A DNA stretch of 64,000 nucleotides, taken from positions 65,164,946-65,228,945 of the forward strand of contig OZ023266.1 in the NCBI GenBank assembly GCA_964006375.1. Direction: 5' to 3'. Source of the stretch: Tillus elongatus. Lineage: Eukaryota; Arthropoda; Insecta; Coleoptera; Cleridae. The position numbers and the translations under genes are program-made. The notes under the pieces are model-generated. The model was not told the DNA's origin, did not search any database, and worked only from the letters and a program-made list of their open reading frames with translations. Positions 1-11,262 of the stretch are shown here, piece after piece (the stretch's first letter is position 1; every line of letters begins with the position of its first letter).

Positions 1-1140
1 AAAAGGAACTACTTTAAACTGGTATATAACACCATTAATTGAAAAACCTGTATATTTCCTACAGTGTTCTTCTAACGGAATGAGCCAAAAGCTATGTTTT
101 AAATCTATTTTCGTAAATATTGATGCTGGGGTTATATTGCCGAAAATCGCATCAATTGCCAATGGGCTTTCGTACTGTGGGACGGAGTATTTATTTACAT
201 TTCTCGCATCTAGACATATTCTAAGTTCCCCGCTTTTTTTCTTAACTACTACTACCGGATTTATGTATCTCGTATTACTATGTTCTATTATTCCTAATCT
301 GAGCATTTCATTTATTTCTGTGGCTATTTGTTCACGGTATTTAAATGGAATTGGATAGTTTTTTGCTTTAAAATTCTGTATATCCTGCACTTCAAATTTA
401 TGCGTATATTCATTTGCAAATCTAGTTTCAGCCTTTATCAATTGTTTATGTTTTTCTAGTAACTCTTTTATTGCCAATTTATATTCTGGTGGACATTTCA
501 TTTCTGCTATCTCATTCTCTCTTACATTTATTTCTTCATACACACTCTCATCATCTCGTTTTTTACACGGTTCATAATCATTATATTCATATTTATTATT
601 GAATATTTGCTTACTGGCAATTTCATTTTTCACTTGTGAATACATTTTTATTTTAATGTCACTCACTTCAATTATTTTTTCTTTATAATCTAACACAAAC
701 TTATGCTTATTTAGCATGTCTGCTCCACATAAAATGTCCATTTCCATACCTTTGACAATAAAAAGTTGCAAATCTATACTTATTTCTTTCCTAATATTCA
801 CATTCAAAACTATCATTTCATTTATTTCCGTTAATTTTTTATTGTTTACGCCTAACACCGTAATTTTAGGAACTTTTATAATACTTTTATTTAACTTATT
901 TCTCACTAGGTAGTCATAGTTAATAAGGGATACTTCTGATGCACTATCTAAAATAATATTGGCTTGATTATTATTAACTTCCGCCTTTAAATATATCATA
1001 CCTTCATCCTCTCCCACATTTTTATTTTGTATTTCGTTTAATTTTATAAATTCCTTTGGATGTTCATAGACGACGTTTGCATATTTTTTTATACAGGGCT
1101 TAATTTTGTGATTTTCATGCGTGGGTTGTTTTAAAAATTT
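1..1140 (-). CDS. pol: Ty3/gypsy Pol polyprotein, N-terminal part (protease and start of reverse transcriptase); runs off the window
   Basis: Reading the minus strand from 1140 down to 1 gives 380 open codons, one frame behind gag (-1). Near codon 65 (946-948) is a retropepsin-like motif LDSASEVSLI, with S-A after the aspartate instead of the more common T/S-G. From about codon 307 comes an RT start: RICLDARNVN, then FTKIDLKHSFW near codon 342, then a TGF..NG..YQFKVVPF stretch. These are the early palm and finger blocks of Ty3/gypsy RT. The YxDD catalytic box, RNase H and integrase would lie before base 1. The frame has no own start codon. It opens just after a TAG at 1141-1143 and overlaps the last two gag codons, so expression by -1 frameshifting is inferred. 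No disabling mutation is visible in this part. I judge it a gypsy-type LTR retrotransposon rather than Copia or BEL from the RT motifs. Confidence 0.9.
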
Positions 1141-3011
1141 CTACGACTTTCCATATAATTTGGAACATGTTCGTAGCTGCCCATGTCGTCGACCTGGGTA
1201 TTACTGATTAACCTTGCCTGACCGTTCACTTGTGCATTATTACTTAGAGTACTATTATGCCTCGTTAATTCGGGTATACTGTTTTCTATCGGGTCTTCCG
1301 GGATACTGGGCAATCTATCCCGATCTCTTTGGCGATCGTTTCGCTGCCTAGCCTCTTCGCTGCTCACTCGGACTCGATAATTTCTCCTATTATCTTCGTC
1401 ACGTCGTCCTTCAGGATTTTCCGTTCTCCTTTGTTGGTCTGTGTCCCGTTCTCTTTCAGGATTGTTGTTCGTGAATTTTCTATTATTATTATTATTGTTA
1501 TAATAATAATTGTTATTGCTCTGCCGATTTGCTCCGCCAATGTTATTGCCACCGGACCTGTTCCGATTGCCATTCGAATTTGAGCGGTTCGGCTGATACC
1601 TCTGATCATTTCCTGTGTGATCATTTTTGTTTCTCCTACTTTGTTGGCTCCTAGCCAGATAGTTAATCAACTGGTCCATGGTTTGGATATTTTGTATGGC
1701 GATATTTTCGGCAATTTGCGCCTCAAAATGCCTAGCTATACACATGATGATTTCTTCCTCTCTCATTTTTGGATCTAGGTATTGTGCTATGTTGTATAAA
1801 TTTAGGCAATAGTGACTATAGTCGTCGCCCTGATTACTATTAAATTTACCGAAATACAACCTCTCTCTGAACAAACCTTGACTATGTTCACCCCAGTAAA
1901 ATTGTAAAAATTTTCGTTCAAAAATCGCGAATTCCGACATTTCGCTTTCTTTGGTGGAGAACCACAACAGCGGGTTTCCCGTTAGTCGGGCCCTTATTAT
2001 ATTCTTCATATCGCTCACACTATGGATCAAATGCAGTTTGTCCTTGATCATTTGCACGAACACTTTGGGATGTAATTTGCCAATGTTCCCAGTGAATTTC
2101 ATACTCGGGTCATTCCCCATTTGCATGTGGTCCATACTATAGCTTGGCATGACGATTGCTTTGGAAATATGCTGTTTAGTTTCATCTTGGATTTCCTCCT
2201 TTATTTTTATTAATTGTTCAGCGGTTTCCTGTTCTATCCTGACCACATTTCGGTCCACCGACTTTACTAACGTTTCGACCTTTTTAATGTCGTACCTCCT
2301 CATTGCGGTTTCTTCCCGTACTTTGTCATGGCATGCCTGAACTCCCGCGTCCATCTCCGTCTTGATTGTCTTGTGGCTTACTTGGCATGTTTTTTGTGTG
2401 GTTTTTACTTCATCGTCCAGCTGGTGTATTTTTATGAGGAAACTGGTTTCCATAGCTCTCTGTTTTTTGTTTACTTCTGTTAAAATCTCCGTTTTGTTTT
2501 GTTGTATATTTTCATACAATCTCCTAAAATTTTCATCCGTATGTTTAATATATTCTTTTTGTTGTTTTTCCAACTTGCCAATATCTTGTCTAATTTCATT
2601 TTTGTTTTCTTCGAATTTGTTGTTTATGTTTTTTTGGTTTTCGTCCATTTTGTTGTTGTTTTCCTCCATTTTCTTGAACAAAACGGCGAATAACTTCTCC
2701 ATTTTTGATTCTTCTTCCTGTCCTTTTACTGTTTGTTCCAAAGGACTTTCCTTGACAGCGCTATTCTGTCCCTTTTCTTTTTCTATTATAAAGGTTTCAT
2801 CTCCCCGATATTCGGTTTCTTCTTCTTCCTGTGATATGGTCCCTTCTTCCGAACTTGCTTTACGTCCCCTCCATTCCGTGAACTGTTTAGGTTTTTGTGG
2901 TTCTGGCTCTGCCATTTTCTCCGGATCTTCAGGTACGCTGATTATAGGTTCTTCAGATTCTGGCCCAATTGGTTTATCACTTTCTAACTGTTTTTCCCCG
3001 GACATGTTCAA
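1131..3011 (-). CDS. gag: Ty3/gypsy Gag polyprotein
   Basis: Intact 626-codon frame. The first ~100 residues are acidic and Glu/Pro-rich. Residues ~100-290 are Lys/Glu/Gln/Asn-rich and look like a long coiled coil. Residues ~305-470 resemble a retrotransposon capsid domain: KFTGNIGKLHPKVFVQMI, then RLTGNPLLWF, FERKFLQFYWG and a helical tail ending near LINYLARSQQSRR. The C-terminus is basic, with Asn-rich runs (about 500-530) and many Arg, but no CCHC zinc knuckle. RNA binding is therefore presumably through the basic tail (inference). ATG 3009-3011 was chosen as the first Met; Met3 is an alternative. The stop at 1131-1133 is directly preceded by AAATTTT. The intact length suggests a fairly young insertion. 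Forward-strand open frames over this interval are antisense shadows. Confidence 0.92.
   Translation of the reverse strand: MNMSGEKQLESDKPIGPESEEPIISVPEDPEKMAEPEPQKPKQFTEWRGRKASSEEGTISQEEEETEYRGDETFIIEKEKGQNSAVKESPLEQTVKGQEEESKMEKLFAVLFKKMEENNNKMDENQKNINNKFEENKNEIRQDIGKLEKQQKEYIKHTDENFRRLYENIQQNKTEILTEVNKKQRAMETSFLIKIHQLDDEVKTTQKTCQVSHKTIKTEMDAGVQACHDKVREETAMRRYDIKKVETLVKSVDRNVVRIEQETAEQLIKIKEEIQDETKQHISKAIVMPSYSMDHMQMGNDPSMKFTGNIGKLHPKVFVQMIKDKLHLIHSVSDMKNIIRARLTGNPLLWFSTKESEMSEFAIFERKFLQFYWGEHSQGLFRERLYFGKFNSNQGDDYSHYCLNLYNIAQYLDPKMREEEIIMCIARHFEAQIAENIAIQNIQTMDQLINYLARSQQSRRNKNDHTGNDQRYQPNRSNSNGNRNRSGGNNIGGANRQSNNNYYYNNNNNNRKFTNNNPERERDTDQQRRTENPEGRRDEDNRRNYRVRVSSEEARQRNDRQRDRDRLPSIPEDPIENSIPELTRHNSTLSNNAQVNGQARLISNTQVDDMGSYEHVPNYMESRRNF
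1134..1140 (-). promoter_or_regulatory. Candidate -1 ribosomal frameshift heptamer at the gag stop
   Basis: On the minus strand the last gag codons read AGA AAT TTT TAA. The heptamer A-AAT-TTT fits X-XXY-YYZ and sits immediately before the stop. The pol frame is -1 to gag and is closed upstream by a TAG at 1141-1143, so only AAA TTT is shared. A shift must therefore happen at this site. I saw no obvious pseudoknot downstream by eye. Confidence 0.6.
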
Positions 3012-3495
3012 GCTTGATTTATTTAATTTCCTTGTGAATTTAAAATTTAATTGTCCCCCTTTCTAAGCTTTGGCCCTTTCAAATACACCACCTATATTTA
3101 TTTTCCATAAAACAATTGGTTATATGTGCAACTTACTGTTTCATATTAAAATATCATACGGTATTAGAATTTTTGCTAATTTTCAATAAATTGGTTGAAT
3201 TGATTTATTTTAACTATACTGTATTTAAATGAGTCGTGCTAATTTATTTTAAATTGGTTTACTTCTAAATCCCTTGTGTTAAAATACTATTACGTTTTTA
3301 TGAAAATTTGCTTTATTCTAACGTAACTAAAATTTTATTAAAATTTAACAGAAACCCTGTATTTGTGCCAATCATGTGCTATATTGCGAACAAATGTTTA
3401 TTTTATTAAAATTTTCTATGAAAATAACTTTATTTTTACACACAAAAAAATTTTTTTAATCATGTTCTTTTTAGGTCAATTTTTTTTTTAAAAGT

Positions 3496-3513
3496 CCCAC
3501 GACTTGGGCGCCA
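3496..3513 (-). other. Primer-binding site of the gypsy element
   Basis: Minus strand reads TGGCGCCCAA at 3513-3504, the usual start of a tRNA-Lys-type primer-binding site, followed by GTCGTGGG with only partial continuation of tRNA complementarity. It lies about 490 bp upstream of the gag ATG. The intervening leader (3012-3495) is AT-rich with no other gene. Confidence 0.7.
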
Positions 3514-4898
3514 TTTTGCTATGGTATTCTACTTTATTTTATGGGTAGTATATACCTGCAAAAATTTATTATAGAGCTGAGAACATATGTCCTAATCATC
3601 AGGTTGGGTTCCTTATAATTACAGCTAGCTTCTACTAATTAAAATTCACTAATATGTGTTATTTAAATTCATTTATTGATTTTCACTTGATCAAAATTGA
3701 TTTCGCTTTGCACAGATGGCTATACAACAATTTTGCTGATTAAATATCAACCAAAAACAATACTTCCGTTAATTACAATCTGTTATACATTCCATTTAAT
3801 TCATTACACAAATTTTACGGTGTCTATTTGACACACATTAAATACAAACAGAAACGTTTAAAGCATTCATTACATAAACATAAATTGAAAAATCCTATTA
3901 AAACATTTAACTGTGCCGATATGACACTTGTTAAATACAAAGAGATATTTTAAAACATTCTTTACATAAATATAACTTGAAAAACCCTATTAAAACATTC
4001 TGGTAACATTATAACTAATTACACAATTAATTAAACATGGATACTACATAATCAATATACATCGATAATTCTACAGAGATCACGGTCTCTTTCCGTTTAT
4101 TTCAAACAAAATTTTTGTTTTTGAAATTTATTAGCACAAAAATATTTGATTGTTGTTGTAAAAAATGGTGCAATTCAACCCGCACTGGTCAATTTAAGAA
4201 AAGGTAACACTTACTGACATATTTTCCGTTGGATTATTTATTGTTCTTCCATTAATGCGGACCTTGATTAATTATTATTGTCTTTCGAATTTGTCCATGC
4301 CATAAGTTACTGTCCATTTATCGGTTATTAACGGATTTACTTCGTTAACATATTGATATATTTATTCCATAGTCGTAGCACTTTGGAGGTGTTTTATACC
4401 CTCTCTTCGATGCACTCTGGAATCTCTTATCTCAACTTACATAGTTATGACGATGGTCACCTGGTCTGGTAAAGTGATACTGATGAATTCACTGGATGGA
4501 AAAGACAAGACAAGCCCCGGACCATCTCGGACCGTTGCTTTTATTAACTCTCCTACAGGTGAAAAAACGCTATTGTTCGTCACACCACCTGTGTTTAAGT
4601 TTTCCTTCAAACCTTTTGTGTCTTTTTACGTTTTTTTCTTCCGCGCACATCACCTTAATATTCTACAAACTTTTGTTTTTTATAAATGACCTCCGCTCTT
4701 TTACTACATTGAGTCTTTAGCTAGCTTGGTCATATCTATTTTTTTTATACAATAAAATCAACAGAACTACAATTATATTATCTACAATCTCATTCTCCCT
4801 ACAAAACTGAAGCATTGTTCTTGGTTTCTTTACGGATTTCTAGTATATAATATAGTTTTTTATTACTCGAATGTAACTTAACATCGAGGGTTGCTACA
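3514..4898 (-). repeat. Probable 5' LTR of the gypsy element (outer boundary uncertain)
   Basis: The region directly 5' of the primer-binding site on the minus strand should be the 5' LTR. The inner end is near 3514-3518. The outer end is not fixed: the minus strand reads TGTAGCAACC at 4898 and a similar TGTAGCAATG at 4959, both plausible TG starts. The partner LTR lies outside the window, so the extent cannot be confirmed. Open frames near 4447-4720 look like chance. Confidence 0.45.
3822..4003. repeat. Imperfect ~92-bp tandem duplication inside the LTR region
   Basis: Two adjacent units share TTAAATACAAA (at 3838 and 3931), CATTACATAAA-like and CCTATTAAAACATT blocks (at 3894 and 3986), giving a period of 92-93 bp with scattered mismatches. 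Confidence 0.8.
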
Positions 4899-5057
4899 TG
4901 GGTCACTGACATTCATGTCGGGCGTTGACATCTCCTGCCAAAACTCTTTCATTGCTACATTAGGGTGTATACACTTATTTTATATATACTAGTATGCATA
5001 AATTTCCCGTTTTCCTATTAAAATTTCGTAATATTTCCTATCATTTGCTATCTATAG

Positions 5058-5059
<2 letters not shown>

Positions 5060-5133
<74 letters not shown>

Positions 5134-5266
5134 ATATACAAATCGAAACTGACCCCGGATATGGGTTCTAAGGGCCCAAATTCGCGCTCACTTGCAAAAA
5201 TTTATGCAAAGTCTCACCATCGATACCTCTCTATTAGTGAATTTTTTTAAAATAAAAATTCACTAA
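5060..5266 (+). repeat. R1 3' fragment: (TA)n array plus hairpin end
   Basis: (TA)n at 5060-5130 is followed by the conserved R1 right block (ACTGACCCCGGATATGGGTT, then CGCGCTCA) and closes with the hairpin TTAGTGAATTTT / AAAATTCACTAA at 5234-5266. The left part of the element is missing. Confidence 0.8.
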
Positions 5267-6380
5267 AAATCATAAGATCACACTTATAATTCTAAAATCA
5301 AAGATAGCAACTTCGTTCTAGCCTGCTTTTATTTGGCACATCTGTACAGCCAAGAGTCATTTTAAAATGCGCACCTTAGTAACCATATAATGTTATATAA
5401 AGATTTTATTTGGAAAGTTTACCTGTAAACGACAAACTTACTCTATTAAATTGTTGACTCGCCCTGCACATAACTAAGAACCTGTAGTATTGACGAGATT
5501 ACAGAGTTGACGAATAAAGACTTGAACTTTAGTTTTTCAGGAAATTGCGATCAAAAAACAAGCGAAGACTTTATGTCATGAACGGCAACTAGTCTACCAA
5601 TTTTATTTTACAATTACTTCAATATCAAAAGCTAGATAATTAAAGAGGATGCAAGCCTTTGTCACAAAAGCGCCTGGAGCTGTCCAAATAAAGAGGCATG
5701 TCATTTAACTTAAAATTCAGTTTAAATAATTATACTGCCATCGGTCGTTTATATGTCCCTTCAGTATTTTAATAAAAACTCATTTGTACATGCTAGAAAA
5801 TAAAGTAAGTGCGTGAGCTAAATTTCCAATGTCACCGACAAATAATGATCAAAGGTTTTAAATGCGAGCGTATGGTGCTTTTTCACATAAACGTTTTGCC
5901 TCTTTACCTAACGTTTGCCGATATTACATTTGAATACATCGCTGATCTGAATTATTCTGATTTGTGATTATTGAAATTACACATAATTTTCGAATAGAAA
6001 TTTAAACTAGCTATTGTTGCACATAAACAGAATCGTGGAATTTAACTGGGTAATTGGAATGGCATTAATTATTTACGACGTGCTGAATAAACAACAGCAA
6101 ATATGCGGAGAGGTTGAATTTTAGAACAAAGCGGCTGTCTTATTCTATTATTGCTTTTGTGACTGCTGTTAATACGGATTTCAATTTCTAAATTGAGCAT
6201 TATAATATATCTTGTGAGTCTGCCGAATTCACGCATGGCATTATTAATATAATTTACAAGACGGGATAATATTTTATTAGGGCTTACATCTGAAATTACC
6301 CATAGCTATATACAGGGCATTTCATAACACATCGTGGGGTGAGTGGGGATCTCAAAATGATCAAAAAAGTTATATGAATA
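5267..6380. other. AT-rich intergenic DNA, nothing recognised
   Basis: No open frame of note, no repeat family member and no RNA gene that I can support. Confidence 0.5.
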
Positions 6381-9113
6381 CAAAGTATCCCAAACTGGAT
6401 GGGAATTTATTGCTATATCCGTTATTATTAGAGATAGGGAGATGGTTAAATTAGCATGGTTTGGTGGAATTTCATCCTCGTTCCAAACATGACTTATATT
6501 TTCCTCTGCCTCTTTTCGTTTTCGAGTTATTTTGAAGAAACCAAAATTTGTCGATCTCTTTTTTCTTCAATATCTACGTAGGCGTTGATCTAACATGTCT
6601 AAGACTTGCACATTATCAGGACACTTTTTACAGAGTAATCTTTTTGTGCTATTCTCAACTTCAATTTGTCATTTGTTTTTGAGTTGTTTTTATTATGGCA
6701 GCCATATTGTATTTTTTGCTCATGTGATAGCCTGTGAAAATAGCTTTCCAATGATGTACAACATGCTTGAGCAATCTTGTAATTCCACTGAAAATTTTGA
6801 GAAAAACCGTTTTGAGGATAGTAGGCTATGAAATTAAATACCAGAAAACAAATGACAAAAAAAAGTGTTCAAAAAGCAGTAGTCCATGGAGTCTAACAAT
6901 AGACTTCTACTTTTAACATAATTTTCCGTAATGATTCACGATAAAAAATAGGAACTTTGAGCACACCAATGAATCGACCCATTATTACAAATGATATTTT
7001 ACATTACATTATCATAAAAAATTGTTATAATTTAATGAAATAGGTAAACCTAGTAAATAACTAAATTTACTAACAGAACTCAATAAAACAGATTAATGAT
7101 TTACGAAGACTCCTTTGAAAACTGTTTGATTTTTAAACGTAAGTCAACTGAAAAACAACAGAAGAAAGATGTTATGGATATAACACTATGGCAACAATTA
7201 AGAATACTGTCATTCATAATTATCTGAACAATTTGACGTGTATTTAACACGTTGCTTAAAATTTTGTACTAAATAGTTTGTTTCCTGTTTATTTTAAATA
7301 TTATTCAATAATATGTTCAGTAATGAAGAATATTTTGACATGCTGGAATGTTATATTCGTTCTAACCGAAATACTGAAGTAGCTGCAAACTCATATCAAA
7401 ACAACTACCCAGAAAGACGACAACAAAACACCAAAATATTTCGCAGGATAGTGACCAATCTATTGAACGACGATAGCTCTCACGCAAAGAAACTACCAAT
7501 GCCTAGAAATCAACAAAGAAATAATGCGGTCTTACAGGTTTAAAACGAAAACCTTCGCAATCTGTTTGGTTTTATGGTGAACAAATTGACGTTCCCAAAA
7601 GTACGGTACACCGTGTATTAAAATAAATTCATTACCATCCATACAAACCTACAATCGTACAAGGCTTAAATGTCGACGATTACCCTAAGCGACTTCAATT
7701 CTGCAGATGGTATCAAGGACAATGTCAGCAAGATGAAAATTTTCATTTGAAAATAATATGGACTGATTTACAAATTGTGGTGTGTATAATCGCCATAATA
7801 GGCATTATTGGGCAAATGAAAATCCCCACCTGAGAAATAAAGACGATTGAAGACAGATTTGGTATTAATGTTTGGTGCGGCTGATTAGGTAAAAAACTGT
7901 TATTTTTATTTGTAGATTACAGATAATTTAAAAAAATTTCAGGTAGCTTCATTGTTGATCCGTTCTTTTTTGAAAATAATCTAACTGGGGAAAGGTAACT
8001 TAATCTATTGAGAAATGATATCCTACCAACAATTAGAAGAGTTCATGATAATTTAGACGTGATTTGTTACCAACAAGGCGGTTGTCCAGCTCACAATGCT
8101 AGGATAGTCAAAGAATCTTTGTACCAAAATATTAATAATCGTGTCATTTGTAACAATGCGCCGGTTCATTAGTATGCTCGAAGTCCTGATATAACACCCA
8201 TGTATTTTTATTTTGGGGTACTCTAAAGAATGATGTGTATAAATTCGATTCACCACAAAATATCAATGAATTACGAAACAGAATCACGGAAGCTATAAAT
8301 AATATTAACCAAAACACCCTCACCAGAGTTTGCAGGCATGTTTCATAAAGGTGTATAAAGTGCATTGAACAAAACGGTGGCCATATAGAACAATTTTCTA
8401 TTTAGTGTATTTTTAAGTTTTAATTTTATTATTCGTTGAGTTCCGTTTCTAATTGTGTTGTTTTGTGGAGTTTAAGTTTCTATTTGTTATTGACGGGTTT
8501 CGTTATTAAACTGTTTCACATAATATCACTTAGCATTATTACCTAATTAAGTATTCTAAATTAAATCACAATAGTTTTTATCGTGAATCATTACGGAAAA
8601 TTTTGCTTTTTGAACACTTTTTTTGTCATTTGTTTTCTGGTATTGGATTTCATAGCCTATTATCCTCAAAACGGTTTTTCTCAAAATTGTCAGTGCAATT
8701 ACAAGATTTCTCAACCATGTTATACATCATTGGAAAGCTATTTTCACTGACTGTCACATGAGAAAAATCCAATATGGCTGCCATAATTAAAACAAACGTT
8801 GATATTATAGCTCAAAAACAAATGAAAATCCAAAGTTGAGAATAGCACAAGAAGATTACTTTGTCAAAAGTGTTCTGATAATGTGCAAGTCTTAGACATG
8901 TCAGATCAACGCCTACTTAGATATTGAAGAAAAAAGTAATCGACCAATTTTGTTTTTTTCAAAATAACTTGAAAACGAAAAGAGGCACGGCAAAATACAT
9001 GTCATATTTGGAACGAGCATGAAATTCTACAAAACATTGCTAATTTAATCGTCTCCCTATCTCTAATAATAACGGAGATAGCAATACACTCCCGTCAAGT
9101 TTGGGACACACTG
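6381..9113 (+). mobile_element. Mariner-like element with very long terminal inverted repeats
   Basis: The two ends are inverted copies of each other for more than 500 bp. The left arm runs from about 6385 (TATCCCAAACTGGATGGG) to about 6955. The right arm is its reverse complement, from 9109 (GTGTCCCAAACTTGACGGG) back to about 8575. Shared blocks include GGCGTTGATCT, CATGTCTAAGACTTGCACAT, TTATGGCAGCCATATTG and AATGATTCACGATAAAAA. Mismatches and small indels show age. The enclosed 1.6 kb carries the remains of a DDE transposase. A TA dinucleotide precedes the left end; the right flank is degenerate. Confidence 0.85.
7313..8360 (+). pseudogene. Decayed mariner-like transposase (N-terminal helix-turn-helix plus DDE domain)
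   Basis: The first 76 codons (7313-7543) contain EEYFDMLECYIRSNRNTEVA and PERRQQNTKIFRRIV, the pattern of the N-terminal domain (DUF4817 type) of arthropod mariner-like transposases. Broken frames follow: ..PKSTVHRVLK, YPKRLQFCRWYQ, DENFHLKIIWTD (first catalytic Asp region), INVWCG, YQQGGCPAHNARIV (the expected QDG box, here QGG, so the second Asp is lost) and SPDITPMYFYFGVL (third region). Several stops and frameshifts interrupt it, so the element cannot mobilise itself. It lies centrally between the long TIRs. Confidence 0.85.
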
Positions 9114-9660
9114 CATATGTCCGAAACCTTGTAGTTTCCGTTGAGAGTTTGAAAACAAAATTGATTATTTTTTATATTTTGTTATAAAATTGAGGTGGAT
9201 AAACCAAATTTGGTACATAACATGCACTCATATGTTGCCATATCTGATAATAATTCCGTGACATAAAAAATGTTCATACGGCTCTGCAGAAATCTTTTGT
9301 TGCAAATTTTAGGGCATTTGATTTTTTACAAAAAGTGTCTCTTGACTCATTTCCATATTTGTATTGGTTTGTCGGTAAAAAATGGTCAGAAACAAGTTGA
9401 AAAAAAAATGTTTGTACGGCCTTGTAGAGAAATTTTCGAAATCTGTGGCACACACATCACAAGGTGATTGGGGACCTGAGAAAAAATCACAAATAGTCGC
9501 GTAAAAATACGTCCAAATTCTGTCGTTTTTAGGATACAGTGTGTTGAAAAAAACACACGTTCTTACGAATTACATGACTATAATTTTTTGATATTAATTT
9601 CATTACAAATGTAACTGAAATACAACGTACATTAACGTAAATGCTAAATGTGTCAACTTT
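9114..9660. other. AT-rich DNA, no gene seen
   Basis: Short chance frames only; no repeat family identified with confidence. Confidence 0.4.
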
Positions 9661-9689
9661 GAGCCTGCATGCAAGCCTGTGGTCGCCTG

Positions 9690-10530
9690 ATCATTGGTGC
9701 TCAGACTCTTTTAAAAATCCCAGCAGATTGTTGGATAACTTGACACCCATCTCTTATGCATTGAGAAACATTTGAATATTTTCAACTGGTGAAGAATAAA
9801 CTATGCTTTTTAGGTGACCCCAAAGGTGAAATACTGAAGCATTTAAATCCGGTGTACGTGCAGGCCAATTCCTCGGTCCGGCACGACCTATCCATTGATT
9901 TGAAAATCGTTCATTCAAGCTGTAAGATGCGATGGTGCACCGTCATGCATAAACCACATGTCGCATCGTACACACAGTGGAATGTCTTCCAAAAGCTGAG
10001 GCAGTTCGTTTTTCAATTTTTCAAAAAGTTAGCATATGACTGAGTAGTTAATTTTTCTTCAATAAAAAAGGCCCAATCAAAATTTAACCAATTATTCCGG
10101 CCTAGACATTGACATTAAATTTACGCTGGTTACGTGACTGATGAACAACATGGGGATCTCCTTCAGCCCAGTAATGCGCATTGTGGAAATTGAAAATGTC
10201 ACCTCCTGTAAAACCAGCTTTATCAGTAAACAAAATGGATCAGAAAATTGGGATTACGATTAGCGATTAGCAGCTATACGTCTAGTACTGATGTTTGGAT
10301 CCGTTTCAATGAGTTCTAAAATTCGTTCTTTACTCTTAATGGTTCTCACATTAACAGGCCCCTATCTCTTGATTGTCTTTTTTAAACAATCTTTATTAAT
10401 TAAACGTTCATCTATTTTTTGGAAGGTTTTATTTATCAGGTAGACGTTGATTAGGAAAACGATCAGCCAATAGTTTTCTGTCCTCTCGCGATTTAAAACG
10501 TCAAAATTGACAACATTTAGGCAAAGAACC
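9690..10530 (-). pseudogene. Decayed mariner-like transposase, minus strand
   Basis: Minus-strand fragments in order: FPNQRLPDK near 10455 and RTIKSKERILELIETDP with ISTRRIAANR around 10260-10350 (N-terminal helix-turn-helix part); FHNAHYWAEGDP and HQSRNQRKFNVNV near 10150 (DDE core); WFMHDGAPSHLTA near 9960 (second catalytic Asp box, here DGAPSH); then GRGPRNWPARTPDLN-like pieces spread over several frames near 9860-9900. Stops and shifts break every block. An R1-type repeat joins it at about 10530. Same superfamily as the neighbour at 6.4-9.1 kb but a different, more WPARSP-like lineage. Confidence 0.75.
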
Positions 10531-11075
10531 TGAAACTAATACAAGCTATGGAAAGAAAACGTCTCAAGAAGAATGTTTTACAAAGCCTGAAGTCTTAGCT
10601 TCAACCGTCAATATCCTTCATTTTACTAAAATATTTCCAGAAAATTCATTTCAAATAGACCCTTTCTCTGACAGCGTGGCCCATAAGTCGTTGGTGATTT
10701 TTTTTATCTATCACGCCTTGTGTTATTGCATTTTTGCATTTTCCATCGAAATATAATGCATGTTTGTAAGAAAAGAAATTCGGGACACAGCAAGTGCGTT
10801 ACGGTAGCGAATTTTCATTAAATGCGTCAAATTTGAATAGCTCAATTTGGTATTAACCTGTAAGGTCGATCAAGAAATCAATTTTTCTCGGGAACACTTT
10901 AAGTCTACGTTCGGAAATTTTTGTACATTTTCAAACGATAAAGGTATTTTGATGAAACTTGGCACGTTGTTTCTACTATATAGGTTATACTGGTAAAAAA
11001 ACACACATATTTGCTATTAAACCTATTTTAATGAAAATTCACTCCTATAACGCACAAGCTGCGTCCAGACTTTTT
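10530..11075. repeat. R1-type repeat with a ~290-bp inverted-repeat module
   Basis: Starts with internal R1 sequence (CAAAGAACCTGAAAC...). The module at 10781-11075 has GGGACACAGCAAGTGCGTTA at the left and ATAACGCACAAGCTGCGTCC at the right, i.e. the same end motif in inverted orientation. The related modules at 14.85, 39.02, 55.25 and 60.53 kb have the same interior (TATATAGGTTATACTGGTAA). Confidence 0.75.
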
Positions 11076-11262
11076 TTTATTCAAGCATTAACGTGTATTA
11101 TTAGCTCCTTAGAATTTCTCAACTTTCAATTTATATTATTAGAGATAGAAAACTAAATTGACACTGATAGTAGATATGTTAAAATGATATACCTATCCTG
11201 TAATCAAGTTTACCCATTGTAAAATGAAAAGTATTATTATTATTAACTATTTATAATCACAA

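Noticed and set aside
1329..3066. Open frames on the plus strand across 1.3-3.1 kb, up to 234 codons
   Set aside because: They lie antisense to an intact gag gene with clear domain content.
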